DNA of 64,000 nucleotides from assembly GCF_035222375.1 (NCBI RefSeq), contig NC_085889.1:124001-188000 (forward strand). Reading direction: 5' to 3'. The stretch's first letter is position 1. Each line of letters opens with the position of its first letter. Positions 46,377 to 56,215 of the stretch are shown one piece after another. The translations under genes were made by a program, and so were the position numbers. The notes under the pieces are model-generated. The model had not been told where the DNA came from, made no database searches, and saw only the letters and a list, made by a program, of their open reading frames with translations. This DNA is from Podospora pseudocomata. Taxonomy: Eukaryota; Ascomycota; Sordariomycetes; Sordariales; Podosporaceae.

Positions 46377-47860
46377 CTAACCCCTCCGTCCATACACGAC
46401 CCAGAAATTCCAATAAGCGTGCAACCTCCTATCCCTCAAATCTTTTCTGACCGAGGCCATAAAGATCCTCACCTCATCCGCCGACCATCTAAGCACCCTG
46501 GTAAACAGAGCCAAGCTCATGCTCTCACACCCCCAGCTGAAATTCTCGTGGGCCCACTTCCCCAGCTCCTTGTGCTTTGGATCTCTAGGCCATGTGTTGA
46601 TCGGCCACTTGACCTGCCTGGCCACGATGTCCACGTACCCTGCCTCGGCCATCATGTCCGGCACTCTGTTGATGGCGTCCAGGGGAAACCCAGCTTTGTT
46701 GGCGGCATCGTGCATCAGCTCGTGCCACTTCGCCAGGGGTGAGTCGGGAGGGAGGGTGCCGTCGTCGCAGCGGATGAAGAAGTCGATGTCGTGAACCTCG
46801 GTGTAGCTGTTAGGGCCGGCAAGGAACTCGCGAGACTGGCGGAAGAATTTGGGCCAGTCCTGGAAGGCGCCGATCATGAGCTGGCAGTGGATGTAGTCGA
46901 AGCGCTGGGTGAAGTTCCACGGTTGCTCGAGGTCGTCGACTTCAAAGATGAGGTTTGGGGGGACGCACTGAGGCTGCACCGGAGCAAGGTCAACGCCGAG
47001 CACCTCTGCTTCGGGATGCTCATCAGCTAAACATGGTGTCAGTACACTCAGTACACTGGTGTGCTCCGTAACGCAACATGAAGAAACACACCGAACTCTA
47101 TCGCCCAGATGCCTGTGCCACATCCCACATCCAGGGCCCGTTGAATGTTCTGAATAGGGGCAGTGCTGTGCTGCTTGTCCAGGGTGAGCCAGACCAAGTG
47201 ACATTGGAAGTCTGTCGCAGCTGGGTTAGCCAACAGTGCCTGGTTTGCGGCCTGATGATGTTCATACCCAATCGTTCTAGCTCTTGCTAGATGTGTGAGA
47301 TCACAGTCAGCTATGGTGTTTGCTTGTTTGAGACATGTTGGTTGGTGACGGCGAATCCTACCTCGTCCATTGGAAGGACATACTCTGAATTTGGTTAGCT
47401 GAACGATCAAGACGGTTCGGATGCACGTCACACTCACTCGCTTCCAGGTAACCCTGGTATTGCCTGCCATGTTCCTTAACCTGCAGGATCAATTCGTCGC
47501 GAAGAGAAGTGGTGGATGAGTGAAGACTGGCAATGGCGGAATCTCCGTCATCAAAAACGGAGTCAACCTCATCTGAGTCCTGTGCAGTTGGTTGCGTCAG
47601 CATCCCGTACCCCCCCCCGGAGCGCCTGATGGGATTACATCTGGTTGGAGCTCCTCTGCCTCGGCAATGGTGACAACGGCGGCGGCGGCGGCGGTGCTCA
47701 CGGGCGCATCGTCCCGAGCCGGTGGGAAGGTGGTTGCCGTTGGGCTCGAAGCCGATGATGGCTCTTTTGCGGGACTGGTCGGGGCGGCGTCGGCAGGTGT
47801 GGCGGGGTTTGTGTCGGGGGCCGTTGCTGTTAGCTTGTTGTTCTCCGCATCGTTGGCCAT
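46377..47860 (-). CDS. SAM-dependent methyltransferase, LaeA-like
   Basis: Six exons: 47860-47639, 47579-47438, 47384-47362 (23 bases), 47286-47268 (19 bases), 47220-47092 and 47026-46377; about 394 residues. This splicing is the only reading that keeps frame and the family consensus. The N-terminus is Ala/Ser/Pro-rich and disordered; a GREYxxYLE-type lead follows (HGRQYQGYLE), then YVLPMDEQELERL, then motif I [20 protein letters not shown] and GVDLAPVQP, then IHCQLMIGAFQDW and WHELMHDAANKAGF. These place it among fungal TAM/LaeA-type class I methyltransferases. Many sit in metabolite clusters; LaeA itself is a nuclear global regulator. Whether this one acts on small molecules or protein is unknown. 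It is divergent from the P450 gene. Confidence 0.85.
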
Positions 47861-48694
47861 TTTGCTGTTGAAGTGTACAAGGGTGTCCCCACCAGGCACG
47901 CAACACGCAGAAATACAATGGAGATGGTGGGAAAGCTGGAGCTTGAAGTCGGGAAGATCACAGAGAAGAGCAGCTCCGGCAACGGGAAAAGAAGCCAGGC
48001 GTGTTTGATGGCCAGGCGTGTGTCCCGAGACACTTTTTCGCCTCCAGGACGGGCTGCTCAGACGGGCGACGCTTGTCTTGAAGCGGGAAGGGAACAGTGG
48101 GGAGGGAAGGACCCGAGGGTCAGGCTTGATCAATAGCGGGGGGGTTTAGCGACTGGTACCCACCGGTAGCGTGCTGCAGGCGTGTGTCTCACTGTCGGGT
48201 GGAGATACACAAAGGTCATGAACCAACTGCCCGGTGCAGTCTGCCCGTCCCAATGTCCGAATGGGGACAAGAGCCGCCAACAGCATCCCCGGGCCCTGTC
48301 TGTGTTCCGTGCCCAGCGGTGAGGATGGGGCCCAGATGGAGACGCACATTCCATGGAAGAGGGAGAGCTAGAGGGGAAGGGGAGGTGTGTGTTGGTGATT
48401 AGGTAGGAGGTGTTGTTGGTGGTGGACTGAGGGTAAGTATTGCTGATGTGCATCTGCATTCATTCACCCATTCCCTCATTCCATCCATCTTATTAATTAC
48501 TCTACCTACCTTCATACCTACCTTACCTGCTCCCATTCCCAAATCCCGTTCCCCGGGTAAAATTAATAACTCGGCCTGCCTTGCCCTGCCCTGCCCTGCC
48601 CTGCCCGCTAACCGTCTGGTCCTTGTACTCCTCAACGCATTTCGTTCAACAGAGCTGGAAACAGACGGCCCAGCCCACCTACCCAGCAGTACCT
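47861..48694. promoter_or_regulatory. Divergent region between methyltransferase and P450 genes
   Basis: An 834-base head-to-head spacer. It contains CTACCTACC and ATACCTACC at 48503-48523 and a short CTGCC tandem repeat (48576-48605) 90 bases before the P450 ATG. Shared control is inferred from the layout. Confidence 0.45.
48576..48605. repeat. CTGCC pentanucleotide tandem repeat
   Basis: Six consecutive CTGCC units (one is TTGCC) in the P450 5' leader or core promoter. Confidence 0.85.
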
Positions 48695-50578
48695 ATGGCT
48701 CTCACCGACCACCCCGCAGCAGCGCTAATAGCACGCGCTCTCGAGGCCACTGGAGCAACTGCCGCGACTGTCTTTGTCGCTGTGGTGGCGCTGTTCGTCC
48801 TACCCACCATCATCCAGTGGTACCGTCTCTCACATGTTCCCGGGCCCAAGTTGGCCGCCATCTCCAAGTACTGGCAAGTCCGCGAGTCTATCAAGGGCAC
48901 GCTCCCTCAGGTGCTCAAAGAGCTCAACGACAAACACGGTGCGTTGCAACCGTCTCACCACCTTACCAACCACAACCTGGAAGCACTTGCTGATCATCCT
49001 CACCATTACCTACAGGCCCGCTCGTGCGTATCGGGCCCAATGACCTCGTCACCAGTGACCCCGATGTGTTGCGCAAGATGATGGCCGTCAGGTCGCCTTA
49101 CACCAGAGGACCGTGTAAGACTTCACCCAGCTCTTCTTCTCCCACGGCTCAGACAGAAACGAACTGACCCATTTGCTTTTTTTGATGCACGCCAGGGTAC
49201 GAAGCTTGGCGCTTGAATCCCACGAGAGACAATCTGTTTTCTATGCGCGATGAGGTCGGCCATACGGCCTTGCGCAACAAGATGGTTGCCGGTGTATGTC
49301 CCGTCTGGTGTTGCCCGTGAGATCCCCTACGATCCGATGCTGACGGTGCGGTTGGGTAGTACTCGGGCAAGGAAAATCTGTCCATGGAAAGTACCATCGA
49401 GACTGAGATTGCTCGTCTGATCGACCTCATTGAGAGAAAGTACATCTCCACCCCCAAAGACTATCGCCCCATGGACTTTGGTGAAAAGGCCCAGTATTTT
49501 ACTCTCGATGTCATCAGCGACCTGGCCTTTGGCGAGCCCCTGGGCTATCTCGAAAAGGATGAGGATGTTTACGATTACATCAAGATCACCACGGCATCTA
49601 TCCCGGCCATGTTGACCCTCGGAAGTATTCCTACACTGGCCAACATTATCCAGTCTCGCTTTCTTCGATGGCTGTTGCCCAAAGAGACCGACAAGATTGG
49701 CTTTGGTGCCTTTATCGGTGTGACCAACCATGCCGTGGCTGCTCGCTTCGCCCCGAATGCCGTCCCTCAGCAAGACATGCTTGGTTCTTTTATTCGGCAC
49801 GGTTTGAACCTCGAAGAGGCCCAGGGCGAGGCCGTCTTGCAGATTGTGGCCGGGTCCGACACCTCTGCCTCCACCATCCGCGCTTTCATGCTCAACATTT
49901 GTACCCATCCACCGGTTTACCAGAAGCTCCAGCAAGAAATCGACGAGGCCGTTGCCAAGGGGATCATTTCCTCTCCCATCAAAGATGCCGAAGCGCGGCA
50001 GCTTCCTTACCTCCAGGCGGTCATCAGAGAGGCCATCCGTATTCTCCCTCCTGCTGGTGGTGCCTTTTTCAAGCAGGTCCCTCCTGGTGGCGATGTCATC
50101 TGCGGCAAGTTTATCCCTGGTGGAACCCAAATAGGGTCTTCCCCGCTTGCCATTCACCACAGCAAGAATACATTTGGTGAGGATGCCGAAACATTTAGGC
50201 CGGAAAGGTGGTTGGAAGCGGATGAGGATCAGTTGGAAAAAATGAAGGCTACCGCAGATCTGGTCTTTCATTATGGAAAATGGCAGTGTCCCGGCAAGAC
50301 TGTGGCGCTGATGGAGTTCAACAAGATTTTTGTCGAGGTACGTGCTTTCTCAAAGGTTGGCCCATCCAAGATGGCCCGATGCTAACGTCAACTCAACAGT
50401 TGCTGAGACGATATGAGTGGTCCGTCATCAATCCCTTCAATGCTGCCAGAGTTAACAACGCCGTATGCTTTCCCTGTCACCAAATAACTAGATCGCTTCC
50501 CTGAGAGCTGACAAAATTTGACAGGGCGTATGGATGTTTGACGATTTTTGGGTGCGTGTAACTCGACGCGGGCAGTAG
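48695..50578 (+). CDS. Cytochrome P450 monooxygenase, membrane-anchored
   Basis: Six exons: 48695-48938, 49016-49114, 49196-49293, 49360-50337, 50400-50462 and 50525-50578; 511 residues. The N-terminal anchor is TAATVFVAVVALFVLPTII, followed by a proline hinge (HVPGPKLAAISKYW). The I-helix oxygen motif is VAGSDTSAST, the K-helix motif EAIR is in VIREAIRILPP, PERW is in FRPERWLE, and the heme loop FHYGKWQCPG carries the ligand Cys. The enzyme looks complete and belongs to the pisatin-demethylase/benzoate-hydroxylase-like fungal set by its overall look; the CYP family cannot be assigned here. It needs cytochrome P450 reductase in the ER membrane. It sits between a methyltransferase and an aldo/keto reductase, suggesting metabolite tailoring. 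Confidence 0.92.
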
Positions 50579-50723
50579 TGGCTCATATGTTCAACTGTAT
50601 TTGAATAGCGAGGCGATAATTGCGAGTTGAAATCGACTTGATAAAACTGACAATGACTACGTGTTCGACTAAGGTAACACTGAGCTGAGATGTTAACTTC
50701 CAAGAAAGGACCAAGCTCCTCAC

Positions 50724-51981
50724 TTATAGCTCAGGGGTGTCCTGATAGAGCTGCTCATCGGCTGCAAGTCCATCAAAAAAGCCCGGAGAAATACGGTCCC
50801 CGCTGACATCGGCGTTGTCGATGGTGGCCCTGATCTCCTTGACGTCCTCGTCCGAGAGCGTCACATTACAGGACGCCACGTTTTCTTCCAGATACTTGAC
50901 CTTTTTGGTCCCCGGGATAGGGATGATGTCGGACCCCTGCGCCATGAGCCACGCCAGTGCCAGTTGGCCAGTAGTACAGCCTATCTCCGCGGTCAGCCGT
51001 CCTTCTCTACAGGGCGAATCAAATGAGAATGGGGAACCTACCCTTCCTCTTTGCAATCTCGCCCAGTTTCTCGACGACCTCAAGGTTTTTGGGAAAGTTC
51101 TCGGGGCTGAACCTCGGAACCAGCCGGCGGAAATCATCCGCGGCGAAATCATTGACAGACTTGATCTGGCCCGTGAGGAAGCCCCTGCCCAGCGGTAAGT
51201 AAGCAAAGACCGTCACACCCAGCTCACGACACGTGTCCAGCAGATGAGTCCCGGTCTCGTTCTCAATATCAAGCTGCCAGGGGTTGTATTCCACCTGAAC
51301 AGCGTCGATCGGAACAATCTTGGAAGCCCGGCGGAGGGTGTTGGACGAGCATTCTGATATCCCGATTGCCCTGATTTTTCCTTGTCTATTTCCCTTTATC
51401 AGTACTTGCTTCGGAATGTCGGGCGTGGGTGGAAAGCGGATGGCTTACTCCTTCAACTCCTTCAACGCCTGCGCTGTCTTCTCGATGGGCGTCTTCCCAT
51501 CCGTGCGGTGAATGTAATACAAGTCAAGGTACTCCACGCCGAGCCTCTTCAGGCTCTTCTCGATGGACTGTCGGGCGTACTCGGGGGTGGAATCAATCAC
51601 AAACTTGAACTCCCCTTTCTCATTGGTCCGGCCGCCGAGGGCGAACTTGGAGGCGAGGAAAATGTCCTCGCGGCGCTCGGGGTGGAGGGAAAACCACTTG
51701 CCGAGGAGTTCTTCGCAGTCTCCGTACACGTCGGCCGTGTCCCAGTTTGTGCAGCCAATGGACCAAGCATGGTCGAGGAAGGCAAGGCGAGATGATTCGT
51801 CTCTTCAGTGATGAGATTGTCAAGTCAGAGTCAAGGAGGTGATAAGGGGGTGCGTAAGGTATTTAGGATCTCACCCTGGGTTTCCATAGGCGATGCTCAG
51901 GCCCATCAAGCCGAGTCCGATGGCTGGAATCTCAGGGCCGTTGCGGCCCAGTTTGCGAGTAGGAATGGTAACTGAAGACAT
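50724..51981 (-). CDS. Aldo/keto reductase
   Basis: Four exons: 51981-51875, 51802-51449, 51385-51042 and 50980-50724; introns of 72, 63 and 61 bases; 353 residues. The start is MSSVTIPTRKLGRNGPEIPAIGLG. AKR catalytic residues are present: Asp and Tyr in NWDTADVYG, Lys in LASKFALG, His in YYIHRTD. The NADP-binding C-terminal part is AWLMAQGSDIIPIPGTKKVKY. The DxADVYG and IPIPGTKK forms are typical of the AKR13/AKR8-like fungal pyridoxal- or aryl-aldehyde reductases. It reduces aldehydes or ketones with NADPH in the cytosol. It converges on the P450 gene with 145 bases between stops. It is either a detoxifying enzyme or part of the putative tailoring set. Confidence 0.92.
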
Positions 51982-52405
51982 GGTGTTTCAGGAAGTGCTT
52001 GTATGCCTAAGATTGGTGATTGAGGGTTTTGAAGACTGTGGTGCAGAAAAAGGTAGGTGTTGATTGCAGATCTTCTGGTCCTTATATACCTCCAACACCC
52101 ATCCACAGCCACCGAAGTCGAGGTTATGAGCTAGACCAAATCCATACGGGGCTTCCAATGAAGTCCTTCCCGTTATAGGTTCATTGCATCATACATGGGC
52201 TCGACTCGGAGTTTAGAACAATTTTGCTTACAAAATAGTGCATCCTCATAGCCCCATATATTGGATTATTTTGGCCACTGTCTCCGGAGTTTGGCGGCCG
52301 CGAATTTTGTGGACGGGATTTAACGCCGATGCTGCAGGCCGCGAAAGGTGGTAGCCTGTACCCGGGTTAATGCCGTCTTCTTCATGATTCTATGCCAAAG
52401 TACTA
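51982..52405. other. Intergenic region, no gene seen
   Basis: This is the promoter of the aldo/keto reductase and the 3' side of the hydroxylase gene. GCGGCCGCGAA near 52297 is GC-rich; otherwise unremarkable. Confidence 0.45.
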
Positions 52406-53276
52406 TCACAAATCATCACCCTTTATTCCCTCAGGTAAAGGTTCTTGTCTCGTCCAAATATTCATTCCCACCTTTCCTCCCGAAAGCACAGGCAGCCCAG
52501 CATGGAGAGTCCTCTCATCACCCCGCCCATCCGGCAGCAGATTCTCCCAGTAAATGGCATTGCCCTCAACAGGCCGGAACGTCACCCCGTTCTCCCACTC
52601 CTCATCGCAGTCTACGATCCCCTCCTGGCACCACTTGTCGTTCGCAGGGGCGTCTAACCTTGGGAAGTTGGTTCCGCCACCCATGGTATCGTTGGCGACA
52701 TGAACATAGGCGAAGAAAGAGCTGACCCTGTTTCCTCCGAGACCTTGGGTATGGGAAGAGGATGTGAACCAGTCGGTGTGAAAGTGGTAGCGTTCTGATG
52801 GGCCGTATTTGACCAGCTGGAGGGGTTCCAAGTGTGTCTCGGGTGTGTCGTAGCCCTGGAAGGCGAGGGCTCGGGATTCAATGCATCTCACTACCGCATC
52901 GCGGGGTGCAGTGGTGCTTTGTGATGTCCGGACGGAGAGATGGCTTTTGGAGTTGCCCCTCGTCACACCGGAACGGGTGAAGGTTTTTTCACTGTGGTGT
53001 GGTGAGCCTATGCTGTTTTTTTCTTCAATAGGCCACATGTAAACACGCTTACGTCAGATTCAACAGGTGAGCACGTTCTGGCGGAGTGATGAAGTCTTTT
53101 ATGTAGATGACCAATGGCGACTTTGAAACCATGAGCACTTTGTATGGCGGGTGTTCGCAGACATAGTTGTTGAGATCAATGGGCCTGTGGCTGTCATCTT
53201 CAATGTTCGATGTACTCGCGGCGATGAGAGTAGATGCGCTGAGCGCTGTCAGTAGGAGCGACTTGAGCAGAGCCAT
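52406..53276 (-). CDS. Secretory prolyl-4-hydroxylase-like 2OG-Fe(II) oxygenase
   Basis: Two exons: 53276-53053 and 52991-52406, with a 61-base intron; 269 residues. The signal peptide is MALLKSLLLTALSASTLIAAS, so the domain enters the ER lumen. Iron ligands are visible: H146 and D148 in ERYHFHTDWF, and H238 in RTLHAGLPV; K248 (GGKVGMNIW) would bind the 2-oxoglutarate carboxylate. SVRTSQSTTAPRDAVVRCIE is the substrate-loop region of the P4H-alpha family, and ENLLPDGRGDERTLHAG is also characteristic. Such enzymes hydroxylate proline in secreted proteins using O2, 2-oxoglutarate, Fe(II) and ascorbate. It has no HDEL tail, so ER retention would need a partner. The divergent neighbour is an HDEL-tagged PDI-like gene. 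The target protein is unknown. Confidence 0.88.
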
Positions 53277-53651
53277 GATGGGACTAGGTGTCTGGTTGGT
53301 GTTCAATCCAGCTTTGAAAATATATATTTTCAGATGAAAATGGGAATGACGTCTCTTAAAAGGGTCTACCCCTAAAAAACAGCTGTGCCGGAGATGGGCC
53401 GATGACAAGCAGACGTTTTGACATGATGAAACACACGGGTGTTGCATTTGCAGCAGAATGATGCTGCGCAAAGCTTTCTTCTGTCACAGGCGGTCGATCT
53501 GTGCCCCATATCATGCACCCCTGTGGAGAGCACTCCTTGTCGGCCCTCCAACTCAAATGAAGCTTTGATCCCGTATCCCAATTTCCTTTGTTTTTAAACA
53601 CAGGCCCGGTTATCTCAAAAATGAGAAAGAAGAATTAGTCCATGATCTATC
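53277..53651. promoter_or_regulatory. Bidirectional promoter between the P4H-like and PDI-like genes
   Basis: A 375-base head-to-head spacer. Facing the hydroxylase is a TATA-like AAAATATATATTTTC at 53317-53331. A bZIP/CRE-like TGACGTCT lies at 53347-53354, and a TTTTTAAAC element near 53593 faces the PDI-like gene. The motif functions are inferred. Confidence 0.55.
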
Positions 53652-54888
53652 ATGAGAGAGTCAATCTGGACGTTGTACACTCTTGCGGTGTTGTTGCAGC
53701 GCGTCTTGGCATGGGAGCATCTCGAAGGCAAGGAACTAGAGACAACGCTCGGAGCTCGCGACCGGACACTTGTTGCATGTAAGTTGCTCAACGATGCTTT
53801 TTCATCGCCATACGTACTGACATATGTCTAGTTGTCCTCCCAGATGAGTAAGGAAAAGCAGAAATCAACGAAATCAACCCACCTGCTGGTATTGATACCT
53901 GCCATTTTTCTAGGGAACACACTCAAGCCTTGGAACCTGAATGGGCCGCCCTCCAGAAACAAAACCAAGAAGATGTCTATGTTAGTATAGACTGCTCGCA
54001 AGACGCAAAGCTGTGCCAAAAGTACAATGTCCGATCATGTCCGACGATCCGACTCTACAAACAAGATGGCTCTTACACTTCCTATCGTGGTCCGCGCAAA
54101 ACTCAGCCTATCAAGTCATTTGTACAGAGACAGAGTCGCCCCGTCGTCTCTTATGTGAACGACCAGTCCATGCTATCATTCCAGACATCTGACGATATCA
54201 CATTCATCGGTCACTTTGGGCCTAGTGAGAAACAAATCAAGGAGGATTTTACGAAGCTGGCAAAACAGTATCATGATCGATTTTCCTTTGCCATTGCCGA
54301 CTACACTCTCCCGAAGGTACTTGTTGAGTGTTTCAATAATGTCGACGAAACAAGTCTGTCGGCCACCAGCAACGACGTGGCCAGCCCTGGGGCGCTCCAA
54401 GACTTCATCTTCAGTTGCTCGACACCACTGATCCCTGAAATGACCCGAAGAAATGAAATCGACTTCTTTCAGGTGAGTTACTGGCTGTTGCCATAGGTAA
54501 TCCGAATGAGTTCGATTAGCTGACTCATCACTGCTTACATGTCAAACAGTCAGGGAAAAGTATCGTTTACTTCTTCGCCCATTCTCAGCAGAAAAAGGAC
54601 GCATTTGTCTCCGATATTCGACCATTGGCCAAGAAATACGACGAGTATCTTCACTTTGTTACCATTGACGCAAAAGAGTACGCCGACGCAGCCAAATTGA
54701 TGGGCCTGAAAGAGGGTAGGACAGGTTTGTCGGTGCAGAATCCCAACAACGGAGACATCTTTCCTTATGCTAAAAAGGAAGCCATTTCGGCGGCTGTAGT
54801 GGAGGCATTTCTGGTGGACATTATCCAAGGGAAGGTGAAGCCTTGGAGAGGAGAGGAGCCACACCAGCAGGGGCATGATGAGCTTTAG
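53652..54888 (+). CDS. PDI-like ER protein without CxxC, HDEL-tagged
   Basis: Four exons: 53652-53778, 53832-53847 (16 bases), 53914-54472 and 54550-54888; 346 residues. The signal peptide MRESIWTLYTLAVLLQRVLA and the C-terminal HDEL mark it as a retained ER-lumen protein. Residues about 22-125 form a thioredoxin a-type domain: VSIDCSQDAKLCQKYNV and the cis-proline loop SCPTIRLY (89-96) are intact. At the active-site position, PDI has WCGHC in an APWCGHCKALAPEY block; here it reads LPDEEHTQALEPEW, so both cysteines are replaced (E48, T51). Residues 128-230 and 231-335 look like b and b' domains. The usual second catalytic domain is missing (family length is about 500). Thus it should act as chaperone or scaffold and not as an oxidoreductase. 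The 16-base exon lies at the altered loop. Confidence 0.82.
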
Positions 54889-55049
54889 AACTGAGGCATC
54901 AAGCAGACTGGCTGTAAGTCATCGGATGCATAGTTGGAATACTGTAATATCTCAAAAGAAGAAAGATGGGACATGATACAAAAAAGAATCGTGGACGTGA
55001 AAGAAGGCAAGAATGTGGAGCCGAAAAGGTGCCAAAAGGGTAATTAAAG
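54889..55049. other. Short spacer between the PDI-like gene and tRNA-Ile
   Basis: The 3' UTR of the PDI-like gene and the 3' flank of the tRNA gene. The Pol III termination signal expected downstream of the tRNA on the minus strand may lie in the AT-rich bases near 55030-55049, but I see no strong T-run. Confidence 0.35.
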
Positions 55050-55147
55050 TGCCCAATAACAGGATTGAACTGTTGACCTTCGCATGACTTGATATTAACC
55101 TTGCGGCAATATTAGTACGACGCTCTAACCAGCTGAGCTAATCGGGC
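55050..55147 (-). tRNA. tRNA-Ile(AAT) with a 24-base intron
   Basis: The acceptor stem GCCCGAT pairs with ATTGGGC. The D arm AGCTCAGCTGGTTAGAGC and T arm AACAG-TTCAATC-CTGTT are canonical. The anticodon stem TCGTA/TGCGA encloses loop C-T-A-A-T-A-A, so the anticodon is AAT. The intron (55086-55109) interrupts the loop after position 37, as in eukaryotic nuclear tRNA introns. Confidence 0.93.
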
Positions 55148-56215
55148 CATTGATTTTTTGTGTCCAAATACGAAATCCACATTCTGGTGTGAGGCCGCTC
55201 TATGCAGTGTGATAGTTGGTATGTGTCTACTTGCCTCCGCTGGGGCAGAATTGTAGGGAGTATATGGCGGAGTATATCTTGAAGTTCTACTACGGGACTA
55301 TTGGCTGGGAAAGGTGCCCAGGAATGAAAGAATAGCGGTTGCCTCTTGATAGGATTCTTGAAAATCTTGATCGAAGCTTGTCTCTGATGCTGTTGTAGAG
55401 GGGTTCAGAGGCAATGACAATGCCAAGACAATCCGAAAACAGGACTTGTGTTGACATTTTCCATGCTCAGAGCATCGAATTCTGTGTCGTGAGATAAGGA
55501 GTTGGGCAAAGAACGGCATGTTTAAGCCTTTTGTAGAGTGCCTCTTGTTTGAGATAATGACAGAGTCAAGAAGCACCTGAGGTCTCGGTTTCCACCAGGG
55601 CCAAGCTCGAGTTCAGTATTTACCTTGGACTCCGGAACAAAATATAGAAGCTCGAAAAGCATAGATAGAGTCTCTTGCAGGGAGCTGCAAGTTGTCAAAA
55701 ATCTCATATATGAAGGTCTTTCACCTTCCCCGTTCACCTCTCTCATTTCTTTTCCCAACGTCGTCAAAGCGCCTCATCAAACCGCATTCATGAACGAGCA
55801 TTCAAAAGCAAAGTTCTGACCTGCTACAACCTCCACACCTCAGTCAGCATAGATGGAAGGTCAACAGAACGCCATCACGGCCATTTGGAGCCTAGTCGGC
55901 TCCCCAGTACACATATGGGGCCACGAACGGAGGCCTTTTAAATACCTACCTTACCCTTATCACAAGCAGTATGGTCTGTGCTTAGGTTGTGACAGCGGAA
56001 CGGAAACCCTGCGTTGTGCCCCGCAGTGCATTGGCTTTTTTTGGTGGTGGCCCACTTGGGCTCTGGACTCCCAAGGGACCCCAGTTGTTGTTACCCCGCC
56101 AAATGTGATGATCTGAAAGGAGAAAAGCCCCTTGTTGACCGCTCCACGTAATTTCAGCTTCTCTTTTCTCTCCCTCTTCTCCTGCCAGCCCTGCCTCAAT
56201 AATAGCCAAACCAAC
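55148..56215. other. Intergenic region of 1.1 kb, no gene seen
   Basis: No supported ORF. ATACCTACCTTACC at 55943-55956 is another instance of the TACCTACC motif. It contains the promoter of the mevalonate decarboxylase gene. Confidence 0.45.

Noticed and set aside
48130-48694. Possible RNA gene or upstream exon before the P450
   Set aside because: No cloverleaf or conserved RNA motif, and no splice donor linking it in frame to the P450 start.
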